From NCBI GenBank assembly GCA_039105265.1, contig JAPFFF010000024.1, forward strand, positions 930,001 through 994,000: a stretch of 64,000 bases of DNA, in the 5' to 3' direction. Position 1 is the stretch's first letter. Each line of letters opens with the position of its first letter. Shown one piece after another: positions 40,136 through 51,400 of this stretch. The DNA is from Tritrichomonas musculus (Eukaryota; Parabasalia; Tritrichomonadida; Tritrichomonadidae). Below the pieces are notes generated by a model. The model saw nothing but the letters and a program-made list of their open reading frames with translations. It searched no databases and had not been told where the DNA came from. Made by a program: the position numbers and the translations under genes.

Positions 40136-41497
40136 TTATTTTGCTTCCTCTGTTTCATTAATCTTTAGGTTGCCAAAGAACTCAAGATATGGAATGTATG
40201 TATAATAATTGCTACTCCAGCTGACTCCTGTCTGCCTGATTTGAATGTAACGATAAAACATGTTTGTTTGCTTAGTGTCAAATGTTGCCTTTATGTCATA
40301 TCCATTCAATGTGGAGTCATTCGAGTGCTCGTCAATTTTGTCCCAGTTGTCTCTGTCATTCGAAGCTTCAACAACCCAGTTCCGTAAGTGAGCACTTCCC
40401 CATCCACTGCGGTTAGATTGTATTGAGTAGCTCGTCAGCTGGACTTGTTTGTCTTTGAAATCAAAGCAAACGTAAACGTTCTCTTGGTTTTTAGGCGCAT
40501 AAAAGTTGTTACTGCCGTAATCAACAAGGTTCTTTGGATGGTATGAGTCACTTTGATATGAGTTTGATGTGATTTCGACAACTCCCTTGTCGTGGATGTT
40601 GCCACCACACTCTTCACTCAGGTAGCGCATGATGCCTCGGAAGTCGTTGTTCTTCTCTTTCGTGATTATTTTGAATTTGTGTTCGTTTTTGCATCTGCCA
40701 TTCTTCGATGGACGTTTCCGAGATTGAATGAGACGATAGAAAATAGATGACCATGTGCCATTCGTCAAAAATTCAATGTCAAATTCATTGAAAAATTCTG
40801 ACAGTGCTTCGTCTTTAACGTTCTCAAAATAAATGTATTCAAAAAGTGGAGCATATTTCTTGTCTTTCTCGTAAATTTCAAGAATGAATCGAAGCAGCGT
40901 GTCTTCATCTTCAATCTTCAGTTCATCTTGAAAAAGTATTTCTGAAAGAATGTCTAAGTCTAAATGCATGGTTTTCTCTTTATCAAGCTCGTAAAAATGT
41001 TCAGAACAATATTTCACTAGTTTGCATATTTGATCATTTTGGATTGATGGGGATAGGTGGTTTTGTTTTAATATTGAGGAAATGGTTAATAAATGGTCAA
41101 TAACATTGTCTGTCGTAATTTCATCAAAAAGTTGGCCTTGAAGTTTAAGATATTCTGGAATGTTGCCAAGCTGAAGAAAATATTCGCTGTAATATTTGAT
41201 TTGGGTTTGATTAATATGAATTTCATCATGTTTATAAAGATTAAGAAAACTTTCAAAGTAATCTTCATTAGATGTGGAAACCGTTTCTGATTTATCAAAT
41301 TTGTCAATAGTTGTTATTGTAAATGTATCAATCGATTCATCTTGATAATGGTAATTTGTGATAGTTGGTGATAAGAGGTCTGCCAAAAATCTATTAACCC
41401 TATATTGTTTATTGTCAACAATGAATGTAAAATTGTGTTCAAGTTTTTCGAGAGGTACTTTTTTAAAGTTACTCAGATCTAGTGAGAATTTTGTCAT
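40136..41497 (-). CDS. BACK-like / F5/8 type C (discoidin) domain protein, 453 aa
   Basis: Start chosen at ATG 41495-41497 (MTKFSLDLSNFKKV), because the upstream extension lacks an ATG. Residues about 20-130 resemble the BTB-like N-terminus of trichomonad proteins (NFTFIVDNKQYRVNRFLADLLSP). Residues about 130-250 are a helical BACK-like region (LLRFILEIYEKDKKY). Residues about 290-445 are an F5/8 type C beta-sandwich: IMRYLSEECGGNIHDKG, HPKNLVDYGSNNFYAP, VCFDFKDKQVQLTSYSIQS, LRNWVVEASNDRDNWD, and a RYIQIRQTG strand. F5/8C modules bind carbohydrates or phospholipids extracellularly, but there is no signal peptide, and the trichomonad versions of this layout are probably intracellular interaction proteins. 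Intact. The DNA of the discoidin half is GC-richer than the 5' half. Confidence 0.8.
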   Translation of the reverse strand: MTKFSLDLSNFKKVPLEKLEHNFTFIVDNKQYRVNRFLADLLSPTITNYHYQDESIDTFTITTIDKFDKSETVSTSNEDYFESFLNLYKHDEIHINQTQIKYYSEYFLQLGNIPEYLKLQGQLFDEITTDNVIDHLLTISSILKQNHLSPSIQNDQICKLVKYCSEHFYELDKEKTMHLDLDILSEILFQDELKIEDEDTLLRFILEIYEKDKKYAPLFEYIYFENVKDEALSEFFNEFDIEFLTNGTWSSIFYRLIQSRKRPSKNGRCKNEHKFKIITKEKNNDFRGIMRYLSEECGGNIHDKGVVEITSNSYQSDSYHPKNLVDYGSNNFYAPKNQENVYVCFDFKDKQVQLTSYSIQSNRSGWGSAHLRNWVVEASNDRDNWDKIDEHSNDSTLNGYDIKATFDTKQTNMFYRYIQIRQTGVSWSSNYYTYIPYLEFFGNLKINETEEAK

Positions 41498-42084
41498 AAT
41501 GAAAAAAAGTTGACCGTTTATAAATACTTCGATGAAGATAAAGCATTTAAACAATTATATCTCAATAATATATTTATTTTATTTATTTTAAAATATATAT
41601 TAAATTTATATACATTATATTAATATTGATTTGAAAAATTCAATAAAATATTTTGAAAATGGAATCTTATTATTTGAGATATTATATTTCAGAAATAGAT
41701 TTGCAATATCTTCTGATAAAACATTAGCCTTACATCACTCTATCATAATCTCGCATAGTTAATTGTTTAATATGGCTCGATTTTATTAACAGTTACAATA
41801 TATCTTGTTTTTATTAAACTAAATATTACAAATTAATCTAATAGCCTAATTGTTTAATATGATAAATTATTACAAATTAATCTAATAATCAGTTTGATTC
41901 AATGATTTCCAATTTGATTAATTTGTATAATTGAAGGCTTCAATTTGAAGCTACTTTTGAAGAGATCCTGATATTATTTATCTTTATTAAGGAGATTATG
42001 ATTTTATTCAAGGATAAACTTCTACACAAAAATATTGAATCATTAAAAGAAGATAAGTAGCAAGAATATTTTTTGTTACTTGCC
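41498..42084. other. AT-rich spacer
   Basis: No gene supported. Two TAATCTAATA-type repeats occur near 41830-41890. Confidence 0.4.
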
Positions 42085-42825
42085 TAATTAGGTAAATAAT
42101 CAACTGCAAATTTCTATTTCTGATTATTTTGTTCAGCTAATTTGAGGTAGAACTTCAAATTCTTTATTCTTATCAACATCTGTTCCTTTTCCATTAGAAT
42201 AGCAAGTCACAACAAGGAATTGTGCACAAATACTTTTATCACCAGTTTGTGTTGCGTTCAAACAATATTTGAATGCAATTAATTAATCTGACTTAACTCC
42301 ATCTCTAGGAGAATAACATGAAGCAAGCTTTTTTAATGCTTTAGTATCTCCCTGTTCTGATTTTTCTTGATCATTTTGATTTTATGACCTTCTTTTTGAG
42401 GTAAATATATATTCGTTTAAGTTGAGGTAAAAATTTATTTGAAGGTGAGTTTTGATGTAAACAAATTACTTAAGAATAGTGAAGAAAAATTAATTTATCA
42501 TCAAATCTTCCATCACTCGCTTCCAAAAAAATGGCAGCAATGAAGAAAATGAATCTGAATGAACTTGTGAGATTTTCATATAATCATTAATGATCAAATA
42601 TAATGAATATTTGAATAATTTTTTCTGCTAAAAGTGATGCTGACAATTGATCAATATCATCATTTTCTGATTTGTCATTTCCTACATGATAAAAATCTCC
42701 ATGTTCAGACAAATTTGCTTTTTATATGGCTCATCATAATTGTTGTTATTTAAACCATTTTCATTATTAAGATTCATCAAGTTGATTATCATATTTGCCA
42801 TTTCAATTCCTCTCTTACTAACAAA
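42085..42825 (-). pseudogene. Sel1-repeat gene relic
   Basis: Reading leftward from about 42375, the translation gives EQGDTKALKKLASCYSPRDG, a stop, LIAFKYCLNATQTGDKSIC, AQFLVVTCYSNGKGTDVDKN, and further on QISxTKxNNQ. These are recognisable Sel1 repeats with stops and frame changes. The segment 42600-42800 looks like the eroded acidic linker of the same gene (GDFYHVGNDKSENDDIDQL). There is no kinase motif, so the kinase part is lost or was never present. Confidence 0.6.
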
Positions 42826-42937
42826 TATTTAAAAATAATAATAATAAAATCTATATAATACAAATATGATCAGTATTTTTTATTATATGAAGACAAATTG
42901 TTCATATCAATTTAATATATTTTAAAACCATAAAAAA

Positions 42938-43960
42938 TTATGATATATTGCAACCAGATGAATCATTTTCTTCTTCTTCATAATGAAGTGATATTTCATT
43001 CCTATATAAAATAGTTCCATCCAAAAAATTTTTTAATTTTTCAAAATCCAATTGATCTTCATGAAATATTCGAGTATAAATCTCGCTGTAAACTCCAATT
43101 AAGCATTTTCCACCAAACTTTTGGCCTATTGGTGCACCAAACTTTTCTAATTCTCTAACATGGTAAAAACCACAAAACGAGCCATGATTTTCAGAAAACG
43201 TTGAATCTCTTTTATCAATAGAATAAATAAAAATATTAGATCTCATGATTTCATCATATCCTCTCTTACTAGTTACTATATTGAAAAAATTGTTGATAAA
43301 AGTTAAATGGTTTTCTCTTCTTTCTTCATCTAGCCTCTCCATTCTTCTGCTCCAAATTAGGGCACCCAAGCATGCAATAAAGGCTGCATATGGACATATT
43401 CTTATAAAAAACTGATTAATTGCATGGATTCCATTGTTTCCGAATGATTGAAATATATCAGTAAATACTTTTACCAAAAGGCTTGCTGTTTCACAATGAT
43501 TATAAATGCCTAAAAAAGTTGATAAATATTCACATGACTTTGAATTTTTCATACATTGTTCAAAATAATTAGCATAACTTTCGGGTTTTTTATAATTTTT
43601 GTCTTTCCTCTTCTCATCTTCTTCTTTATATTTTTCAACTAACTCTCTATACTCGATCAATGTTTTGGCCATTGAACGAAAGAAGTCTAATTCATTCCCT
43701 GGACTGATCATGAAGGCATAATTAGCAAATTTATGGATTCTATTATCATTTTGCTGCTTTTCAATTGTACAACATATTTTGGGATTTCTGGCTTGCCTTC
43801 TTGATTCATTTTCAAAGTGGCTTCCTAATCTTTCATAAAATATATCACAATGAACTTCGAGTGGATTTGTTCCTGCAATCATAATATTATTATGATTTTT
43901 TTTCCATATATCAATTTTGAATGGTGTTTGTTGAAAATTTCCAATACTAATTTCATACAC
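42938..43960 (-). CDS. Unrecognised protein, ~314-340 aa
   Basis: I do not recognise this family. The frame runs from 43960 (GTG) to 42938; the first in-frame ATG is at 43880-43882, giving 314 residues. Visible features are a Lys/Glu-rich segment (about 110-130, EKYKEEDEKRKDKNYKK), a Cys-containing middle (QCMKNSKSCEYL), and one strongly hydrophobic stretch (FFIRICPYAAFIACLGALIW, about 186-205) that could be a membrane helix. An acidic C-terminus (HYEEEENDSSG) follows. No signal peptide. The even amino-acid composition over 1 kb supports a real gene. With no ATG before residue 27, the true start or an upstream exon is uncertain. Confidence 0.5.
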   Translation of the reverse strand: MYEISIGNFQQTPFKIDIWKKNHNNIMIAGTNPLEVHCDIFYERLGSHFENESRRQARNPKICCTIEKQQNDNRIHKFANYAFMISPGNELDFFRSMAKTLIEYRELVEKYKEEDEKRKDKNYKKPESYANYFEQCMKNSKSCEYLSTFLGIYNHCETASLLVKVFTDIFQSFGNNGIHAINQFFIRICPYAAFIACLGALIWSRRMERLDEERRENHLTFINNFFNIVTSKRGYDEIMRSNIFIYSIDKRDSTFSENHGSFCGFYHVRELEKFGAPIGQKFGGKCLIGVYSEIYTRIFHEDQLDFEKLKNFLDGTILYRNEISLHYEEEENDSSGCNIS

Positions 43961-44220
43961 AAATAAGAAAAACCGTTTTTTTTTTCTGTAGGTGTGACGA
44001 TCGGAAGTGAAGTGTCAAAAAATTAAAATAAAACATAAATAATCCATAAATCACAAAATAAACCAATTAATTAAATGCTTCATCAATATGTTGATTATAT
44101 ATTTTGAATAAAAAATAAAATTCTATGTGCAGGATTTACGATATAAAATAAATGATATTTTCATTCAAATCTGAGACATGTTATTTGAAAAATATCATTC
44201 ATTTATAGCCATTATCATAT

Positions 44221-45215
44221 TATAGTAGTGTCGATAAGTGGCCACGGTGATTTGACAATCAACTCCACTAAAATTATTAGGGAATAGAATGGCATGCTCT
44301 CAATTTTGTAAAAAATTCAAAGGATATAAATTTTTATTCCCGTGGCCATCTTAAAGGTGTCAGAAAATAAGAAATTCATTTCAATAATGTAGGTTTAAAA
44401 TGGCACACTCCAATTTCCTACTTTTTCTTAAGAAAAATGTGGATGCAAAAATTCGTTTTTAAGGTGTCAAAAAAATCAAAATCCACTCAAATAATTATGG
44501 TGCCGTTTATTTGAATAAAAAGTTCAATAAAATTCAATGAGTAACCACTAAATTATCTACATTTATGAACTCATAACTCAGCATCCCTACCTTCTTACGT
44601 TCGCTATTTATTTATTTTCTTCTCAAAAATTATCTACATTTATGAAATCATAACTCAGCATCCCTACCTTCTTACGTTCGCTATATCGACATACCAAAAA
44701 TAAATTGCTGATGCTTTTTTCAGCATCAATTTGGTACCTACGTTTATTTACAGAAAAGCAGCAGCTTTATTCTCTAATATCGCTTTTAAACTTATTCAGG
44801 ATCTTATTTTTTACTAGCGCTATCAAGAAAATCAACCAAACAAATCATTAAATCCAACTAATGCTTTCATTTGGATGGTCTTATCCTGATTCAAAGAAAC
44901 ATTACCCTCTAATAATTACTAAATATCGATCCAAAAGATTAGAAAGAAATAATGATAAGTTAGATCAAACTTTTGTTTTGTGATTTTGTTTTGATTGTAT
45001 TAGTAAAAATTAAGATATTGATTCTTGATTATACAATGTAAAAGATTAATAAATAAGTTAATTGATCTCTAATGATTATTAGTTAATCACGAATATTGAT
45101 AGAAATTGTATATTTTTGCTATTTTATTTTTCATTTTTAAATCTTTTTGAATTAAAATCTTATATGAACTTTTTGAATTAATCTGACACCGTGGCCACTT
45201 ATAGACACTACTATA
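44221..45215. mobile_element. MITE, ~0.99 kb, 27-31 bp TIRs, TA-flanked
   Basis: The left end TAGTAGTGTCGATAAGTGG continues CCACGGTG. The right end, reverse-complemented, is TAGTAGTGTCTATAAGTGG then CCACGGTGTCAGATT. The ends thus match over ~27 bp with one mismatch, and TA abuts both (44221-44222 and 45214-45215). There is no ORF. The left third repeats a ~110-bp unit starting GGTGTCA or GGTGATTTGACA (near 44246, 44355, 44461), so the terminal sequence has been copied inward. A 57-bp tandem duplication lies at 44551-44684. TA flanks point to a Tc1/mariner-type non-autonomous element. Confidence 0.75.
44551..44684. repeat. 57-bp direct repeat pair inside the MITE
   Basis: 44551-44607 and 44628-44684 are identical except for one base (GAACTC versus GAAATC). 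The period is 77 bp. Near-identity implies a recent duplication. Confidence 0.9.
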
Positions 45216-46749
45216 TATAAAATATTTAAATTCTTGAAGAAAGAAGAAAAGTTTATTTTTAAAAAAAAAAACTACTAGAAAACGTTATTTTCGAAAATTT
45301 TAAAAATTTTGGGTAACTTATTTTTAGACAATCAGTATTAAATAGATTTTATCGATGCTTAGAAATTTATTTGTAACTATTTACTTAAAATCTTATTAAC
45401 TATGGTGAACATAACATAATCTTTAAGCATGGTTGCATTAAACTCAATTTTTGTGTCATGATAAATGAACACATCAAGAGTTCTGATTAATAAAAGAATT
45501 TTAATTATTTTGGCAATTTAAATGATTTTAGTTCTTCAAATATTATCTTAATTTTCGATCTTTTCTAAAATCATAAAATAAATTTTGTTTTATTTAATGT
45601 AATATCTTTTTTAATGTTTAATAAAAAAGTAAATAAATATAAAATCACTAATATGTCAAGATAATAGAGATTCAATTAAATTTTATGTTGAAAATTGGTT
45701 ATGTTAAAATAGATAACTAAAATTTTTTTTATTTATTTTTAAAATAATATTCAGAAATTTAATTGAATATTTGAGCATTTCTGGTTAGAAAAACGAGTTA
45801 TTTTGAATTGCTCTTCAGAATATTTGAGCATTTCGGGTTAGAAAAACGAGTTCTTTTGTATATAGTGATTTTTTAGATTTGAAATATTTTTATATTAATA
45901 AATATATCATAATTTTTAAGTATATATAGCTTTTTATAATATATAATTTTATATTAATATAAAAAATTGTTAATTAATGTATATATCTAATTTTTAGTTA
46001 TTTTCATTTTTAAATTCTTAATATATAAAAAATAAATAAACAAGTATTCTTTATAACAGTGCTAATATCTTATATAAGTATGATATTATAGAAAATATAA
46101 GGAAACAAAATACTTTTTAAATAATCATTTAAAATATCTCTTTAACAATGCATTTATTGGCAATATGGTTAAATTAACTTTTGTTTAGTATTATATATAG
46201 AAAACAAATGCATAAATAAATATTCATTTTATCACAAAAACCAAAATGTTAGGGGTTTTTTGTAATCTTGTAACAAAAAGTTTATATTTGGTCACATCTA
46301 ATATCTTTCTTTACTAGATAGAATCATTGTTTTAAATATTATTTTACATTAAATATTATTCTATTATAAACACTTAGTACAATTAAAAATCCTATTGTAA
46401 TTCATTAGAAGATATATATAATAATTAAATATTTCTTCAATTTTTTTGATCGTTAAAAGAACATTTTGAAAAGGAAAAGAGATTACAACTTTTTCATAAA
46501 AGTAGAAAAGCTTAAAAAGTTCTAACGCGAGACCAATTCTCAATATTTATTCTTTCAAAAAACCTCAACGTAATTAATTAATATATCATTATTTTTATAA
46601 AATTTTTAAAATATTATTTAATAAAAATATTAATAAATTAATTTATATATAAAAAAATAACAAATATATCTAAAATATTTTTATAATATTACAAAATTCT
46701 TGTTTTGGCATTTGAAAGCAAATAAACTTTTTTTTTAAGTTCATTTAAA
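45216..46749. other. AT-rich spacer with short tandem repeat
   Basis: No gene. A ~40-bp unit (AATATTTGAGCATTTC, then GGTTAGAAAAACGAGTT) occurs twice with a 53-bp period at 45766-45858. Confidence 0.55.
45766..45858. repeat. Tandem duplication, 53-bp period, two copies
   Basis: Copy 1 starts at 45766 and copy 2 at 45819. They share AATATTTGAGCATTTC-x-GGTTAGAAAAACGAGTT-x-TTTTG with two visible substitutions. Confidence 0.8.
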
Positions 46750-47850
46750 ATGTCTCAAACCCAAAAAACTGAGCCTAAAAACAGAAAAGCAGAGCCTAAA
46801 GAGCAGAAAGTAGAGCCCAAAACCCAAAAAACAGAAGCTAAAAATGATAAAAAAGAGAAAAACACTAAGCAACAAAAAAATCCCAAGATCCAAAAAACTC
46901 AATTATTAATAGCAATTTTACTTGCTTTATATGAAATACTAAATGTAATTTTATTCATAATTTGTGAACTCAAAAAGCCTAAAGAAAATATTCAAGGAGT
47001 CCCCCTCGATGAATTTAATGAGCAAGATTCTTTTCTCAAAATGTATCATTGGATTTTTCATTCTATAATCATTATTTATATTATATTTTTAAGTTCATAT
47101 GCTTTCAAGGACTATATCAATGGTCATCAAATGCTTATTTCCTTAGGAACAGCCTTTACAACATTATTCTCATTTATTATTTGGGTTAGTTATATTGGAA
47201 TTGTTTTTGTTATTACCGCAGACGTCAAGAATTTAATTAAAATTGATGACCTCAAAAAACTTTTAGAAGGCCCACCAACGAAATTAGCATTTTTCTATTC
47301 CAAAGATACGATTCAATCTCACAATTTAACTCGAAACCCAACCAATGGTCAAATGGTAGATTCCAAAACTCTCCTTAAATGCTACTCTAACGCCGGCATT
47401 ACTCTTCCTTTGATATCAGAATTAATCGGTGAACGATATGACTTTACAAACACGCCTGAATTTTTCTATTTCAAAATTGACCAGTTATTTGATCAGACAA
47501 ACGAATTCCAGTTAGAATTCAACAAAACTATCAAAAAAATTAAACATTGCTCGAAATCAGGAATGAGAATCAAATTCTACCCAATTCTCAACAAAACATT
47601 CGCAGTAGGAAACCCAGGATTCCCTCAATATCTGACACATAAGAACAGAATGTTGACTGGCTTCCTTGGCTTCGGTTTCTATTATGACAGTTACGCCAGA
47701 TCGTTCCCATACATCCGGTACCACCAAAATGTCAAGGTCGACATCGATCCTGACTTCAACTACACCAAACTATGGACAACAAAGTGGTGCAAATCGTTCG
47801 GCAAATGCGACCCTCTCAATAGGAAGCCACTGCCAGATGATGAACTGTGA
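46750..47850 (+). CDS. Multipass membrane protein, Lys/Glu-Pro repeat N-terminus, 366 aa
   Basis: Family not recognised. Residues 1-48 are a cytosolic-looking tail with imperfect heptads (QKTEPKN, RKAEPKE, QKVEPKT, QKTEAKN). Hydrophobic helices lie at about 51-72, 101-118 and 130-156. After the third, about 210 polar residues follow with several N-glycosylation-type sites (NLTR, NKTI, NKTF, NYTK) and paired Cys near the end (WCKSFGKC). This suggests a cytosolic N-terminus and a luminal or extracellular C-terminal domain. The ATG is preceded by TTCATTTAAA, similar to a trichomonad initiator. The 3' third is clearly GC-richer than the 5' part. Intact frame. Confidence 0.65.
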   Translation: MSQTQKTEPKNRKAEPKEQKVEPKTQKTEAKNDKKEKNTKQQKNPKIQKTQLLIAILLALYEILNVILFIICELKKPKENIQGVPLDEFNEQDSFLKMYHWIFHSIIIIYIIFLSSYAFKDYINGHQMLISLGTAFTTLFSFIIWVSYIGIVFVITADVKNLIKIDDLKKLLEGPPTKLAFFYSKDTIQSHNLTRNPTNGQMVDSKTLLKCYSNAGITLPLISELIGERYDFTNTPEFFYFKIDQLFDQTNEFQLEFNKTIKKIKHCSKSGMRIKFYPILNKTFAVGNPGFPQYLTHKNRMLTGFLGFGFYYDSYARSFPYIRYHQNVKVDIDPDFNYTKLWTTKWCKSFGKCDPLNRKPLPDDEL

Positions 47851-48427
47851 TTTTTATTTTTTTATAATTTATAATTAATAAAAAATCATATCTTTTGTCT
47901 CATGCTAGTTTATATATATATATACTCAATTTTTCTGAAAGTTTTTTAATTTTGAAAATAATTAACTCAATTTTGAAATAAAATAAAATAAATTTTCAAT
48001 TGTTTATTGAAAATTGAATTGAAAGAGATTTAAAAGCAACTTTTTCTTTTTATATAACTCAACTGGGTTAATTTTGCATTTGAAAGAAGATATCTATTGA
48101 AATGGAATGTTCTCTATTGAAATTAACACTTTTTATATATTGGCATCTTTGGAACTAGAATCTCATTCAAAACCATTTGAATATATTGATATTTTCAACG
48201 ACTTTAAAGATATTATAATAATAAAATAAATGTTTTTATGAAATAGTTTGACTTAATCCAATTGCAAAATAAATTTAAGATATTGTATTAGAGCTAACAA
48301 ATAATTAAAGGATTCAAAAAGAAAAACATTTATTTGCCAAGGAAAAAGCAAACAGACAGTTGTGATTATGACATTTAAATAGCACATTATATATATAAAA
48401 AAACTCTCTTATTTATAAAGCCAAATT
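47851..48427. other. AT-rich convergent spacer
   Basis: Lies between the 3' ends of two convergent genes; a TA microsatellite is near 47910-47922. No gene. Confidence 0.5.
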
Positions 48428-51400
48428 TCATATATCAAATCCAAAACCTTCATAAAACAATTCATTTATTTTTGGTATCTTTGATATCTTGTTGTCGTCT
48501 GGATTCAATTTTCTATCTGCTAATTCGTGTGAGATAAAACTTTCCAATTCCAGATCATAAAGAAAGTCAATTTTTCTATAACATTCAAAAAAGCGTTCAA
48601 AGGTGATATCGTTATTCAATTCATATTTAATGATCATTTGGCAAACATTGTTTGATAGTTCACTATCATTAAATGTGGATTCATCAACTTTATTTTTAAT
48701 GCTAATCATATCACCATTGAATTTTTTTATCAATGCCAAACAGAGCAAAAAAATTGAATGTGAAAATGTCTGAAGTGCTGAATTTATCAGCAATTGAATA
48801 GATTCATCAATTCCGTCATCTCTTATGTTTTCATACAAATATAAATGAGCCAAGTTATACATAGCAATTTTATCATTTTTTTGTCGAATGGCTTCTTTGA
48901 AATATTCAATTGCCAATCCAAGGTTTCTTTTTATTTGGTTTTCAAAACCGTTTTTAAAAATGATTCCCAAATTATTCTTTGCATATTGATTATTAAATGA
49001 TGAAGTCTCCTTGTAATGATGAATTGCTTTATTTATATCACATTTCACATACTTTCCTTCATGGCGAAAAAAGCCAACAAAAAAGTGAGCCAAAATGAAG
49101 CCATTCATTGATGAAAGAGTGATTAAATAAATTCCTTTTTTAATGTCTCTTTGAACAATTCTTCCTTTAAAATAAATCAAGCCAAGATAAAATTGTGCTT
49201 TTGGTTGATTTTTATTAGCAGCAAGTGTATAATAATGAATAGCTTTTGAAACATCTTTTTGTACAAATTTTCCTTCTTCATAAATGATACCCAAATTGTA
49301 TAGTGCATTTCGATCATTTTGATTTGCTGCCAAATGGTAATAATAAAGACTTTTTTCAATATTTCTTGGTAAATAATCACCTTCATAATACATTACAGCA
49401 AGAATATATTGAGCATCAGGATTATTTTGATCAGCTGCTAATTTATATAAAGAAAAAGCACGCTCCATATTTTTTGGTACATTTTTTCCTTCTTCATAAA
49501 TAATAGCAAGATTTATTTGTGCTCTTGTATCATTTCCATTTGCTGCAAGTGTGTAATAATGAATAGCTTTATCAATATCTCGAGGGACATATTTACCATC
49601 ACTATAAATATAACCAAGATTAAAATGTGCAGGCAAAAAATTTTGATTTGACGCCTTTAGAAGATATCGAATAGCTTTGTTCATGTCTCTTTCAACGTAT
49701 TTGCCTTCAGAATAAATTAATCCAAGAAAAAATTGTGATTCGGCATTGCCTTGTTCTGCTGCCTTCGAAAAATAATGAAAAGCTTTATCAATGTCTCTTG
49801 GAATAATTTCATTTCGATAATAAGTTAAGCCAAGTCTAAATTGAGCTCGATGATAATTTTGATTTGCAGAAAGAGTAAAGTAATAAAGAGATTTATTAAT
49901 GTCACGTGGAACATATTCGTCTTCTCCGTATATAATTCCAAGAATATATTGTGCTTCACGGAAATTTTGATTAGCAGCAAGAGTTAGATAATGAATTGCT
50001 TTATCAGTGTTTCTTTCAACATCAATTCCTTTATAATAAATAACTCCAAGATTATATTGTGCTTGCACACTGTTTTGATTAGCAGCAAGCAAATAATAAT
50101 GAATTGCTTTTTTAATGTCTCGATCAACATATTCACCATCACTATATAATAAGCCAAGATTAAATAACGAATCTCTGAAATTATGATTTGCTGCCAATTT
50201 ATAGTAATAAAAAGCTTTATCAATATTTTTTATCGGTTTTTCTTCATCAAAATAAATATTGCCAAGTGTATTTTGTGCATTTGGATAGTCAAGATTTGCT
50301 GCAAGAGTTAAATAATGAATTGCTTTATGTATATCACGTTGATCATATTTATTAGAACTATAAATTACACCAAGATGATATAAAGCATGACAATTATCTT
50401 GCTTTGCTGCCATTGAATAATAATGAATGGCTTTATTTATGTCTCTTTGGATAATTTCCCCTTCTATGTAAATTGTGGCAAGAATAAACTGTGATTCAGA
50501 ATGATTAAGATCAGCAGCAAGTGAGTAATAATAAATTGCCTTGTTAACGTTTTGGTAAATACTATCACTTTTACTATAGATATTTCCTAAAAAAAATATT
50601 GATTCTACATTATTTTGATTTGCTGCCAATGAAAAATAATGAATAGCTTTATTGATGTTTTTTTCAACAAAGTTACCATTAAAATAAAGTAATCCAAGAT
50701 TATATTGTGCTTCTACATTATTATGATCAGCAGCAAGCGAATAATAATGAATTGATTTCTTTATGTCTCTTTGTACATATTCTCCTTCGTAATAAATGTA
50801 GCCAAGATTAAATTGACTTATGTCATGATTATTATTTGATGCAAGTGAGAAATAATAAATAGCTTTTTCAATATCAATTGCACAATGTTTTCCATGGTAA
50901 TAAATTTCACCAAGTGCAAATTGTGATGCAACATTATTTTGTTCAGCTCCAAGTTTGAAATAATAAATAGCTTTTTCAATATCTCTCGGTGGATTCATTC
51001 CATCATAGTAAATTGTAGCAAGTTCGAAAATTGATTTTAAATAATTCTGTTGTGCAGCTAATGTTAAATAATAAATTGCTGTGTCAATGTCTTCTGTTAT
51101 ATATTTACCTTTATAATAAATTTTGCCAAGTTTATGTTGTGCTTTTACATAGTTTTGATCAGCAGCAAGTGATAAATAATAAATTGCTCTGTCTATGTCT
51201 ACACCAATTAAATGAATCAAGCCAATGTTATATTGCGCTTTAGGATTATTATAATTATCAGCTGCAAGATGATAAAAGCAAAATGAATTGATAAGATTCT
51301 TTGGAATATGTTTAAAAAGAACTTCTTCTTCATCAACATCTTCATCATTTCCTTTATGATAATGAATGTTTCCATCGTCATCTTTACAAATATCGATGCC

